Assembly: GCA_027080725.1 (NCBI GenBank)
Contig: JALWRC010000080.1
Location: forward strand, 62,001-126,000
Source: Saprospiraceae bacterium
GTDB taxonomy: Bacteria; Bacteroidota; Bacteroidia; Chitinophagales; Saprospiraceae
DNA length: 64,000 nt
Reading direction: 5' to 3'
The stretch's first letter is position 1; each line of letters starts with the position of its first letter. Of this stretch, positions 36,187 to 43,523 are shown in pieces. A program made the translations under genes and the position numbers. Below the pieces are notes generated by a model. That model was not told the origin of the DNA and ran no database searches. It was given only the letters and a program-made list of their open reading frames with translations.

Positions 36187-36624
36187 ATGAAAATGCAATT
36201 ATTGAACCTTGCGATGGTGATAATGATAGCGACCGGAATCTATGGACAGAAGCCCGGTAAACGCGAGAAAATTGAGGCAATGAAGGTGGCGTTTATTACC
36301 AATGAACTCCAACTGACGCCTGAAGAGTCTCAAAGTTTTTGGCCACTGTACAATAATTTCAAAAAGGAGTTGGAGGCATTGAGACCGATCCCAACCAAAC
36401 GTCCGGACTTGGACAATATCTCGGACGAGCAGGCACAAGCTATGTTGAATACCATGATGGAACGCGAGGCGAAAATGCTCGATGTCAAACAGCGATATAT
36501 ACAAAAGGCTTCACAAGTGCTACCTCCGTCGAAAGTATTGAAGCTCTTTATTGCGGAGAAAAAGTTTAAGCGGCGATTGATACAGCATTTGGCAAAGACT
36601 AAGCGAAATAGAAAGAGAAAATAA
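36187..36624 (+). CDS. Small exported Spy/CpxP-like helical protein
   Basis: The 145-residue protein has a signal peptide (MKMQLLNLAMVIMIATGIYG) and a basic, all-helical mature part. FITNELQLTPEESQSFWPLY is the usual LTPEE motif of Spy/CpxP-like or DUF3106-type sensors, and the C terminus is strongly basic (KRLIQHLAKTKRNRKRK). As third gene of the ECF module it is likely a periplasmic sensor or chaperone that feeds the anti-sigma factor. That role is inferred. Confidence 0.75.
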   Translation: MKMQLLNLAMVIMIATGIYGQKPGKREKIEAMKVAFITNELQLTPEESQSFWPLYNNFKKELEALRPIPTKRPDLDNISDEQAQAMLNTMMEREAKMLDVKQRYIQKASQVLPPSKVLKLFIAEKKFKRRLIQHLAKTKRNRKRK

Positions 36625-36781
36625 TTCTTTCTTCATATAATTGACAGAATGAAGCAAGGTTAAGATTATCATTATCGCAACTGGATGAGGAGGTGACCCA
36701 AGGGGTTGCCTCTTCATGTTTTATGCCCATTGGTTGTAGAGCATTATACTGACGAATAGTTCGCAGTTGTAATTACAAAAT

Positions 36782-36817
36782 AAAAGCCCTTTTATTGCAA
36801 GCAATGAAAGGGCTTTT
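36782..36817. terminator. Bidirectional intrinsic terminator
   Basis: Two 17-base arms (36782-36798 and 36801-36817) pair with a single G-U wobble around a 2-base loop. The core is AAAAGCCCTTT. A-runs on the left and T-runs on the right serve both the ECF operon and the convergent AT-hook gene. Confidence 0.88.
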
Positions 36818-36842
36818 ATTCCAATTATAAAGGAGAAAAATC

Positions 36843-37874
36843 CTATTTCTTATCTGTTGTTGTTGTCGTCGTTTTTCTCGGTCTACCCCTTTTGGCAGTA
36901 GTAGTTGTTTTTGCCGCGGTAGTGGCCGTTGTAGATTTTTTAGGTCTACCCCTTTTGGCTGTAGTAGTTGTTTTTGCAGCAGTAGAGGCGGTAGTAGATT
37001 TTTTGGGTCTACCCCTTTTGGCAGTAGTAGTTGTTTTTGTAGCGGTAGTAGCCGCAGTAGATTTTTTGGGTCTACCTCTTTTGGCCGTAGTAGTTGTTTT
37101 CGCCGCGGTAGTGGCCGTAGTAGATTTTTTGGGTCTACCTCTTTTGGCCGTAGTAGTTGTTTTTGTAGCGGTAGTAGCCGTAGTAGATTTTTTGGGTCTA
37201 CCCCTTTTGGCCGTAGTAGTTGTTTTCGCCGCGGTAGTGGCCGTAGTAGATTTTTTGGGTCTACCCCTTTTGGCCGTAGTAGTTGTTTTTGTAGTGGTAG
37301 TAGCCGTAGTAGATTTTTTGGGTCTACCTCTTTTGGCCGTAGTAGTTGTTTTTGTAGCGGTAGTAGCCGTAGTAGATTTTTTGGGTCTACCTCTTTTGGC
37401 CGTAGTAGTTGTTTTCGCCGCGGTAGTGGCCGTAGTAGATTTTTTAGGTCTACCCCTTTTGGCCGTAGTAGTTGTTTTTGTAGCAGTTGAGGCGGTAGTA
37501 GATTTTTTGGGTCTACCTCTTTTGGCTGTAGTAGTTGTTTTTGAAGCGGTAGTGGCCGTTGTAGATTTTTTAGGTCTACCTCTTTTGGCTGTAGTAGTCG
37601 TCTTTTTTGTAGCGGTAGTGGCTTTCTTCTTTGTAGTGGCTTTCTTTGCTGTAGTCTTTTTGGCCGGTTGCTTCTTAGCAGTGGCTTTTACAGATTTTTT
37701 CTTCGTCTTCTTTGAAGATTTTTTCTTCGATTTTTTTGCAGCTTTAGCCTTGAGGGACTTTATTTTCTTTTTGGCTGCCTTTAATTTTTTCTTCAAAGTT
37801 TCAACGGAATCTTCGAGTAATAAAATTTCTACCGATTGCTTGTCTAACAATTCGATGAGTTCCTTTTTTTTCAT
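36843..37874 (-). CDS. AT-hook repeat, histone H1-like DNA-binding protein
   Basis: The 343-residue, very basic Lys/Thr/Ala-rich protein begins with a short helical head (ELIELLDKQSVEILLLEDSV, residues 5-24). A Lys/Ala-rich H1-like stretch follows to residue 91. Then come 12 tandem 21-residue units, each with the AT-hook core KRGRPKK (KRGRPRK in the last) joined by Thr/Ala linkers. Proteins of this kind bind the minor groove of AT-rich DNA and act in nucleoid packing. Twelve hooks is a high count. The gene has an exact promoter (37931-37961) and shares a bidirectional terminator. Copy number is likely variable between strains because the units are nearly identical at DNA level. Confidence 0.88.
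   Translation of the reverse strand: MKKKELIELLDKQSVEILLLEDSVETLKKKLKAAKKKIKSLKAKAAKKSKKKSSKKTKKKSVKATAKKQPAKKTTAKKATTKKKATTATKKTTTTAKRGRPKKSTTATTASKTTTTAKRGRPKKSTTASTATKTTTTAKRGRPKKSTTATTAAKTTTTAKRGRPKKSTTATTATKTTTTAKRGRPKKSTTATTTTKTTTTAKRGRPKKSTTATTAAKTTTTAKRGRPKKSTTATTATKTTTTAKRGRPKKSTTATTAAKTTTTAKRGRPKKSTAATTATKTTTTAKRGRPKKSTTASTAAKTTTTAKRGRPKKSTTATTAAKTTTTAKRGRPRKTTTTTTDKK
36846..37601 (-). repeat. Twelve 63-bp tandem repeats inside the AT-hook gene
   Basis: Twelve in-frame 63-base units encode the 21-residue AT-hook repeat. Several neighbouring units alternate between two versions (Ala-Ala-Lys and Ala-Thr-Lys ends), hinting at expansion in 126-base pairs of units. The opposite strand is open too, but only as a mirror of the repeat. 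Confidence 0.9.
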
Positions 37875-37930
37875 TTTGCGTAAATTAATTGATTAAAATA
37901 AATACAACTCTCAAGCTAAAAATAATGGCG

Positions 37931-37961
37931 CAAAGATATTCGCATAATTCATATGTAACAA
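37931..37961 (-). promoter_or_regulatory. Promoter of the AT-hook gene
   Basis: On the minus strand TTG (37961-37959) is followed after 20 bases by TATCTTTG (37938-37931). This is an exact Bacteroidota consensus, giving a leader of roughly 50 bases to the ATG at 37874. Confidence 0.75.
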
Positions 37962-38128
37962 TGATTAATTGCAATAATTGTTCAGTTCTTTGCGAGAAAC
38001 TGCATTTAATAAAGGGAAAGGCACTATTTTGTTAATAAAATGACAAAAAGAGACGCAAATAAACAAAAAGAAGTATTTGCATTCTTTGAGAAATAAGTTT
38101 ATCTGTTGACCGTGATCTTATTTTGACT
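37962..38128. other. Spacer upstream of the repeat mosaic
   Basis: AT-rich stretch with nothing coding or clearly regulatory beyond the promoter to its left. Confidence 0.35.
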
Positions 38129-38569
38129 AGTGCTCCGCGCAATAAATAAATATACATAGCAACCGAAGCTATTTTTCTCTGAATGTAGTGCCCCACATAA
38201 AAAATAACTAAACATCTATGCTCGTCCTTTTATATTTATACTTCGTTGAAGAACCTCGTAAATAGCTAAGGCTATTCTCGAGAACCTTCGCCTCGTCTAA
38301 ATAGTGTCTGCAAGAAAACTCTTCAAAATTAGAAATGTATCTTTTGGCGATCTTTTTATTTTTCTCAACTCACTGATACCCAAGTGCTCCGTGTATGAAA
38401 TAAATACCCTTAGCAACCGAAGCAGTTTTTTGCTGAATCGAGGCGCTCAAACAGGAGTTATGCCATAGCATACTGACTGTTTGAGCAACGAAGAGTCAGG
38501 GGAAGATAGAAGACGCAATGCATTGCGTCTGTACACTTTATACTGTAGTTATTTTCTGCGCGGAGCACT
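38129..38569. repeat. Mosaic of dispersed intergenic repeats
   Basis: At least five modules lie side by side, most bounded by AGTGC. Module D1 (38129-38191) and the similar D2 (38383-38446) share GCAACCGAAGC. Module C (38187-38245) recurs in reverse at 62740-62795. The left arm of the 170-bp element (38303-38382) matches 13905-13984 with 2 differences in 80. Module B (38439-38569) is the reverse of 33000-33130, including its 20-base palindrome (38511-38530). No gene is present. Confidence 0.75.
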
Positions 38570-38576
38570 ATAGCAT

Positions 38577-39287
38577 TTAATGCCAGGAATCCGATTTAAT
38601 CCGGTATTCGATGCGTATTGCACCGGATAGATAGAGCGTGGAAATAAACTGATTGCTATATTTTTCCATCTCTTTGGACGAGCTGATGACGGCATTGGCC
38701 AATAACTCCGGGGTAATGGTTAGTTCGGGGGAAATTCCAATATCCAAACCGGCTCCGGCTCCAATTTGAGAAACAATCAACTTATCTGTCACCGTATGTA
38801 AATCGGGTCCCAAATCGTATTTATCCACTATTTGTACAAAGGTGATTTGCGGTAGTAAAACGAGATAAAATCCACGTTTAAAAAAGGGATTTTCACGTCT
38901 AAAAGTAGGGCAATTACAATCTCCTTTGATGTTGAGTGGATAGAGGCTTAGGCGTACTCCTGTGGTCCAAAAGCTGGACCTTTTAGAGAGCTGTTGTTCT
39001 ATATTGCTTTTTGAAAACGAACGTTGGTATCCTTGCCAACTTATTTCTGGTGCATAATAAAACCGGTAAGTAGGGTGTTTGAATTTGTAATCAAAACCCA
39101 TCCCTATTCGATTGTAAAGTGCGGATTGGGTAACATCAAAACCTTCTGCATTCTTAAGTCCATTGGTATTGTAGGAGAGCAATACTCCTGGTTGTGCAAA
39201 AGCCGGAAGACAGGATATACAGATAAATACAAAGGCGACCATTTTGTATATTCCCTCATTCGTTGATTTCTGTAGTAGATTTTTCAT
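38577..39287 (-). CDS. Putative outer-membrane beta-barrel protein
   Basis: The protein has about 236 residues from the ATG at 39287; an upstream ATG at 39332 would add a non-signal tail. The signal segment MVAFVFICISCLPAFA precedes a beta-rich part with alternating residues (GVLLSYNTNGLKNAEGFDV, RFYYAPEISWQGYQRSF, GVRLSLYPLNIKGDC, YLVLLPQITFVQIV). It ends LSGAIRIEYRIKSDSWH. The pattern fits small outer-membrane barrels of the PorT/OmpW type, but no family is recognised. It is flanked on both sides by repeat modules. Confidence 0.65.
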   Translation of the reverse strand: MKNLLQKSTNEGIYKMVAFVFICISCLPAFAQPGVLLSYNTNGLKNAEGFDVTQSALYNRIGMGFDYKFKHPTYRFYYAPEISWQGYQRSFSKSNIEQQLSKRSSFWTTGVRLSLYPLNIKGDCNCPTFRRENPFFKRGFYLVLLPQITFVQIVDKYDLGPDLHTVTDKLIVSQIGAGAGLDIGISPELTITPELLANAVISSSKEMEKYSNQFISTLYLSGAIRIEYRIKSDSWH

Positions 39288-39398
39288 TTTATGTATTTTA
39301 TTTCCGGCACGAATACTGATATCCGAAGACACAAAGGATGAACACCGAAGAACAACCGGGATGCAACTTCCAACACCGACGATGATTTTACTTTGTTA

Positions 39399-39467
39399 AA
39401 ATAGTGTTTTTGAATTGGCAGAAAGCTGCATTTCTAATTATGAAGCATTTTCTTGCATACACTATTT
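39399..39467 (-). repeat. Short diverged copy of the palindromic repeat
   Basis: 69 bases with exact 9-base inverted ends (AAATAGTGT and ACACTATTT). Read on the minus strand, its TGCAAGAAAATGCTTC and AATTAGAAATG segments follow the left arm of the 170-bp element at 13901. It lies in the 373-base divergent spacer between the beta-barrel gene and rimO. The rest of that spacer shows nothing coding. Confidence 0.6.
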
Positions 39468-39648
39468 AACCTTTGGTGGGCGCAAATATTGTATTAGGAT
39501 TGGATTTTTTGATATTGCAAGTGCTCCGGAATGTGCGTGCTGTTACGGGTTACCTCTTTTTGGATACAACAAGGATTTAATTTTTGGTGCGAGGCATTTA
39601 ATAGTTGCAATTTTTCTGCGATTTCATACCTCAAACAAACAACAACTG

Positions 39649-39656
39649 TATCTTTG
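39649..39656 (+). promoter_or_regulatory. -7 element abutting the rimO start
   Basis: TATCTTTG lies only 4 bases before the rimO ATG. With a usual start point a few bases downstream, the transcript would begin at or next to the start codon, i.e. leaderless. A clear -33 TTG at the right distance is missing. Confidence 0.45.
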
Positions 39657-39660
39657 TGCG

Positions 39661-40965
39661 ATGGAGGAAAAACCGGTAAAAATAAGTGTAATTACTTTGG
39701 GGTGCTCGAAGAATACCGTGGATTCGGAGCGCCTCATTGCCCAATTAAAGCACCAAAACCTCGATGTGGTACACGACGATTATGACGGATCGGCGGATAA
39801 GGTCATCATCAATACTTGCGGGTTTATCGGTGATGCAAAAGAGGAATCGATTGATACGATTTTGTCCTTTTTAGAGGAAAAGCGGAAGGGCCATGTCCGG
39901 GATGTTATTGTCATGGGGTGTCTTTCAGAGCGTTATAAGGAGGATTTGCTTCAAGAGTTGCCTGAAGTGTCGGCCATTTATGGTTCGGATGAGATTCCCA
40001 ACATCGTCAGTGACTTGCAATTGCGTTATCAGGACCACCTGTATGGGGAACGGGAGACGACGACCCCTCCGCATTACGCCTATCTCAAAATTTCGGAAGG
40101 CTGTAACCGCACCTGTGCTTTTTGTGCTATTCCGCTGATGAGGGGCCGGCACCGATCCTTGTCCATAGAGTCATTGGTCGGGGAAGCAAAACATCTGGCA
40201 AGTCGAGGGGTCAAAGAATTGATACTGATTGCGCAGGAATTGACGTATTACGGTATTGATTTATATAAAAAAAGAGCACTGCCGGAATTGCTGGAGGCTC
40301 TTTCGGGTGTGCCGGGTATCGAGTGGATCAGGCTGCATTATGCCTACCCTTCGAAGTTTCCCATGGAGATTCTGGAAGTGATGGCTCGAAGCCCGAAAAT
40401 TTGCCAATACCTCGACATTCCATTTCAGCACGCTTCTGACCGGGTGCTGCATTTGATGAAGCGAAATACCACCTCAGAGGATATGTTGCGCGTGATACAA
40501 AGGGCCCGCGAGCTGATGCCCGATATTAGCATAAGGACGACGATGTTGGTCGGCTTTCCGGGAGAAACGGAAGCGGATTTTGACGTTTTGAAGGCCTTTG
40601 TCCGGGAGCACCGGTTTGACCGGCTTGGGGTATTTCAGTATTCGCACGAGGAGGATACGGCCGCGTATGAAATGGTGGACGATGTGCCCCCGAAGGTAAA
40701 GGAAAGGCGGGCGAATGAACTCATGGAGCTACAAGCACCTATCTCCCATGAGAAGAATATCGCAAAAATCGGCAGGACATTCCGCGTACTTATAGATGCG
40801 GAGACAGAGACGCATTACATAGGCCGGACAGAAGGGGATTCTCCCGAAATCGACAATGAAGTGCTCGTATCAAAGGACAAAAAATTGAACATCGGGGCGT
40901 TTTATGACGTTGAAATTACCAATGCAGAGGTCTTCGAACTCGTAGGGAGGGTTGGAGCGTTGTAA
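39661..40965 (+). CDS. rimO: Ribosomal protein S12 methylthiotransferase
   Basis: The radical-SAM enzyme has about 434 residues and adds a methylthio group to an Asp of ribosomal protein S12. The N-terminal cluster Cys residues are in TLGCSKNTVDSERL, INTCGFIGDAKEE and VMGCLSERY. The radical-SAM motif is CNRTCAFCAIP near residues 144-154, and a C-terminal TRAM-like domain follows (FRVLIDAETETHYIGRTEGD). The ATG at 39661 begins just before the conserved core; the frame stays open upstream to 39415, but that stretch is non-homologous and contains the promoter. Confidence 0.95.
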   Translation: MEEKPVKISVITLGCSKNTVDSERLIAQLKHQNLDVVHDDYDGSADKVIINTCGFIGDAKEESIDTILSFLEEKRKGHVRDVIVMGCLSERYKEDLLQELPEVSAIYGSDEIPNIVSDLQLRYQDHLYGERETTTPPHYAYLKISEGCNRTCAFCAIPLMRGRHRSLSIESLVGEAKHLASRGVKELILIAQELTYYGIDLYKKRALPELLEALSGVPGIEWIRLHYAYPSKFPMEILEVMARSPKICQYLDIPFQHASDRVLHLMKRNTTSEDMLRVIQRARELMPDISIRTTMLVGFPGETEADFDVLKAFVREHRFDRLGVFQYSHEEDTAAYEMVDDVPPKVKERRANELMELQAPISHEKNIAKIGRTFRVLIDAETETHYIGRTEGDSPEIDNEVLVSKDKKLNIGAFYDVEITNAEVFELVGRVGAL

Positions 40966-41028
40966 ATCCAGGAATATTAGTAGTGTTGCCTCCGGAATCA
41001 GCAATCATAAAATGATGATATATATTGT

Positions 41029-41583
41029 ATGAAATATTCAAGTCTAATCTTACTATTGGTTTTATTGTCCACTCTGTCATCCTGTGGGCAAAAGACGGTC
41101 AAGAGCTCTGAAGCAAACAAATCCAGTATGTCTAAAAAATATAAAGTTGAAATCCCGGAAGAGGTGGTCCCCATCGTAAAAGACGAGAGCGAATGGAAGA
41201 ATGAATTGGGCGATTTTCGCTACAACGTGATGCGTCAAGGGGGGACCGAGCGCGCCTTCACCGGAACGTATTGGGATAATCACAAACCGGGAACGTATGT
41301 ATGTGCCGCCTGTGGTTTGCCTATTTTTAGTTCGAAAACCAAATTCAATTCCGGCACAGGATGGCCGAGTTTTTATGCTCCGCTCGATCCCAAATACATC
41401 CAAGAAAAAGTGGATGACAGCTATGGCATGCATAGGACGGAGGTGCGGTGCCCGAGATGTGGCGGCCACCTTGGACATGTGTTCAATGACGGACCCAAGC
41501 CCACCGGAATGCGTTATTGCATCAATTCGATTTCTTTGGAGTTTGTCCCCAAATCCGACACCACCCACCGGAAAGGCAAGTAG
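41029..41583 (+). CDS. msrB: Peptide-methionine (R)-S-oxide reductase, lipoprotein form
   Basis: The 184-residue protein has a lipoprotein signal ([16 protein letters not shown], lipobox Cys near residue 19) followed by a complete MsrB domain. The zinc ligands are CAACG and [40 protein letters not shown] and the catalytic Cys in RYCINS follow. It repairs R-methionine sulfoxide in envelope proteins, so it acts outside the cytoplasm. It lies 63 bases after rimO. Confidence 0.95.
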   Translation: MKYSSLILLLVLLSTLSSCGQKTVKSSEANKSSMSKKYKVEIPEEVVPIVKDESEWKNELGDFRYNVMRQGGTERAFTGTYWDNHKPGTYVCAACGLPIFSSKTKFNSGTGWPSFYAPLDPKYIQEKVDDSYGMHRTEVRCPRCGGHLGHVFNDGPKPTGMRYCINSISLEFVPKSDTTHRKGK

Positions 41584-41623
41584 AAATACCTTTTTCGAAT
41601 CGCTACAAATCAATTACTAAAGC

Positions 41624-42109
41624 ATGGATAAAGATCAAAAAATCCCCGAGCCGGAAGCCCTCAACGGGGTACGGGCTTTTCACGAACTCTTTGAAATGCC
41701 GGTTCTGGACGAACCTCAAATTCCAGGCCTGGAGCGATGTGCCCTTCGGGTATCGCTACTGCAGGAGGAGCTCAATGAGTTGAAGCAGGCGATAGAGGAC
41801 AAGGACTTGACGGAAGTCGCTGATGCCTTGGCAGATTTGCAGTATGTGCTTTCGGGAGCTGTACTCGAGTTTGGACTGGGGAGCAGGTTTAAAGCCTTAT
41901 TCGATGAAGTGCAACGCTCCAATATGAGTAAGGCCTGTCACACCATGGAGGAAGCAGAGAATACACGCGCTTATTATAAAAAGGAGCGCAGGGTGGACTC
42001 CTTCATTCGACAAAAGGGGGACCAATACCTCGTATTTCGCGCAGGAGATTCTAAAGTGCTTAAATCGGTCAACTATTCTCCGGCAAACCTGAAAAAGATT
42101 ATTTCTTAG
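41624..42109 (+). CDS. MazG/HisE-like nucleotide pyrophosphohydrolase
   Basis: This 161-residue all-alpha NTP pyrophosphohydrolase has the metal-binding EExxE...ExxD pattern in LLQEELNELKQAIEDKDLTE and VADALADLQYVLSGAVLEF near residues 45-85. VQRSNMSKACHTMEEAE is typical of the phosphoribosyl-ATP pyrophosphatase-like group used in nucleotide clean-up rather than histidine synthesis. It ends in an 11-base convergent overlap with the lipoprotein gene on the other strand. Confidence 0.82.
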   Translation: MDKDQKIPEPEALNGVRAFHELFEMPVLDEPQIPGLERCALRVSLLQEELNELKQAIEDKDLTEVADALADLQYVLSGAVLEFGLGSRFKALFDEVQRSNMSKACHTMEEAENTRAYYKKERRVDSFIRQKGDQYLVFRAGDSKVLKSVNYSPANLKKIIS

Positions 42110-42599
42110 GAGTCAAAGGACGATCCGGATGAATCTTAATCGTCGTCTCAAAATGAACCGGATATTCGTGGATGGCTTGCGCAGTGTCCCATAGGACCTG
42201 AGAGACACCGTCTCCTACAATGTGCAGTTCGTCATTGAATGCCTTATTGCGCATGTCTGTTTGGACCTTGAGGTCGGGATAAAAATAATCGAGATTCAGG
42301 TACGAGATGTACGGCACTTCAAATTTCTGATTGGGGCCAAAGCTCGTATGAATATCGTAACTTTCATTCACATTGGTGACTTTGTGCCCATTGACCGTTA
42401 AGGTGATTTTGTGTCCCATGTGAGTGCCGGATTGGTCAGTGGGGTTGCCGTACCAGATGTCTCCCTCTATCAGAATCGAACTGATAGATATGCTCGATAC
42501 TGCTGTGTCCTTTTCCCCAATCATGTAGAAGTCCTTATGTTGATTGCAGGCGGTGAGGAGGATTGCGGCCAGGAGGAGCAGGAATATATTGCGTTGCAT
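42099..42599 (-). CDS. Hypothetical lipoprotein
   Basis: The 166-residue protein has a lipoprotein signal, IFLLLLAAILLTAC, with Cys near residue 18. The mature part is beta-rich with no recognised domain (GHKITLTVNGHKVTNVNESY, KFEVPYISYLNLDYFYPDL). It is the only minus-strand gene in this stretch and overlaps the MazG-like gene by 11 bases at its 3' end. Confidence 0.72.
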   Translation of the reverse strand: MQRNIFLLLLAAILLTACNQHKDFYMIGEKDTAVSSISISSILIEGDIWYGNPTDQSGTHMGHKITLTVNGHKVTNVNESYDIHTSFGPNQKFEVPYISYLNLDYFYPDLKVQTDMRNKAFNDELHIVGDGVSQVLWDTAQAIHEYPVHFETTIKIHPDRPLTPKK

Positions 42600-42679
42600 A
42601 TGGTATGTATATTGATTTGAGCGGGCAAATTTACATCTTTTAATCCAGCCCGTTTTATTTTAAAGTAGAAATGTGTGTA

Positions 42680-42738
42680 TTACAAATTGCAATAAAATGT
42701 GCCAATGCATTGTTCTGTCACGATTATTGCATTTGTAA
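42680..42738. repeat. Imperfect inverted repeat in the spacer
   Basis: Arms 42680-42695 and 42724-42738 (TTACAAATTGCAATAA and TTATTGCATTTGTAA) pair with one unpaired base and enclose 28 bases. It lies upstream of the lipoprotein gene on its strand, so it could be a leader structure. A 72-codon frame across this region (42671-42889) has no protein-like features. Confidence 0.4.
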
Positions 42739-42834
42739 CCATATAGAGATTAGTGGAGATCAACCCCGGGAGCGGGGATGGATTTATGCTATTCCCGGAG
42801 GAATAATGAGCGGCCTTCCTTGCCCTGAATTAAA

Positions 42835-42868
42835 ACAAAAAAGTCCCGGGGTGATAACCACGGGACTT
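42835..42868 (-). terminator. Intrinsic terminator of the putative minigene
   Basis: Arms AAGTCCCG (42841-42848) and CGGGACTT (42861-42868) extend inward by GGT/ACC. On the minus strand the hairpin is followed by six T (42840-42835). Confidence 0.8.
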
Positions 42869-42896
42869 TCTCTTAGCATGTTCCTATAGCACTTCC

Positions 42897-42968
42897 TTAG
42901 AATTGTCTTGAAAGTGGTGCGTTAGGAGCGTGCACAGTGTAATTTCTGCGAAACTTTCTCTTTAACAT
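42897..42968 (-). CDS. Putative 23-residue basic microprotein
   Basis: ATG at 42968 opens a 23-codon frame encoding a Lys/Arg-rich head (MLKRKFRRNY) and a neutral tail (TVHAPNAPLSRQF). It overlaps a preceding 4-codon frame (Met-Lys-Leu-Cys-stop). A consensus promoter (43015-43042) and a strong terminator (42835-42868) bracket it, defining a minus-strand transcript of about 170 bases with nothing else in it. No family is recognised. It could equally be a small RNA whose short frame is incidental. Confidence 0.45.
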   Translation of the reverse strand: MLKRKFRRNYTVHAPNAPLSRQF

Positions 42969-43014
42969 AACTTCATTTTTTATTTTGTGATTTAATATTT
43001 TTCAAAAGGAGCTG

Positions 43015-43042
43015 CAAAGATAGCAACTTTCCCGTACAACAA
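43015..43042 (-). promoter_or_regulatory. Promoter for the putative minigene
   Basis: On the minus strand TTG (43042-43040), a 17-base spacer, then TATCTTTG (43022-43015). This gives a leader of roughly 40 bases before the 23-codon frame. Confidence 0.6.
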
Positions 43043-43523
43043 AATTATAATCGTAAAAGTTTCATAAAAATTATATAAATTTTGCAGAAAGACATAAAAA
43101 TACTGCTAAACAGAATAAAATACTGTTATAGTTAAATTTGCTTGTCTTCTTTTCTGCCCATTTTCCCTCCTCAATATTTAATTGCTTCAAAGCCCCATTT
43201 GATAGTGCTTAATGCTTGGTAGATTTTTCTATATGTTGCTGTAGGGTTTTTGGAGGGTCTGGTAAAGAAAACAGATATTGAATATCATAATATGTTCTTC
43301 ACAGCTAACCAATGTATTGCCATGGGGTGGCCTGTTGTCATTTTTTTGCGAACGATCTGTGCACATTTTATTTTTTCTACGCATTAGAGTGATTTGGATT
43401 ACAAAAACCGTTATCTTGCAGGGTGATTGAGCTTATTCTGAGAGGAATAAGCAGCCGGGGTTAAGAATAAAATGGTATCCTTCACTACTCTATTGACGCT
43501 TTACATTAAATGAAATTATTCTA
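43043..43523. other. Long AT-rich leader of the Asp-box protein gene
   Basis: No gene is seen over this 480-base stretch. It holds a perfect 8-bp hairpin (GCTTATTC / GAATAAGC, 43431-43452) about 70 bases before the start codon. A candidate -7 (TATCTTGC near 43412) is a poor consensus match. Confidence 0.35.

Noticed and set aside
36846-37601. Regular repeats resembling a CRISPR array
   Set aside because: The units are contiguous 63-base in-frame coding repeats with no unique spacers and no cas genes nearby.
36892-37896. Long plus-strand open frame opposite the AT-hook gene
   Set aside because: It is an antisense mirror of the 63-base repeats (Val/Phe/Leu-rich periodic protein). The minus strand has the promoter, the terminator and a sensible AT-hook protein.
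39415-39660. N-terminal extension of RimO
   Set aside because: The extra 82 residues are not part of the family, contain the promoter element, and overlap a repeat copy.
42671-42889. 72-codon frame in the spacer upstream of the lipoprotein gene
   Set aside because: It crosses an inverted repeat and a terminator hairpin, and its composition is not protein-like.
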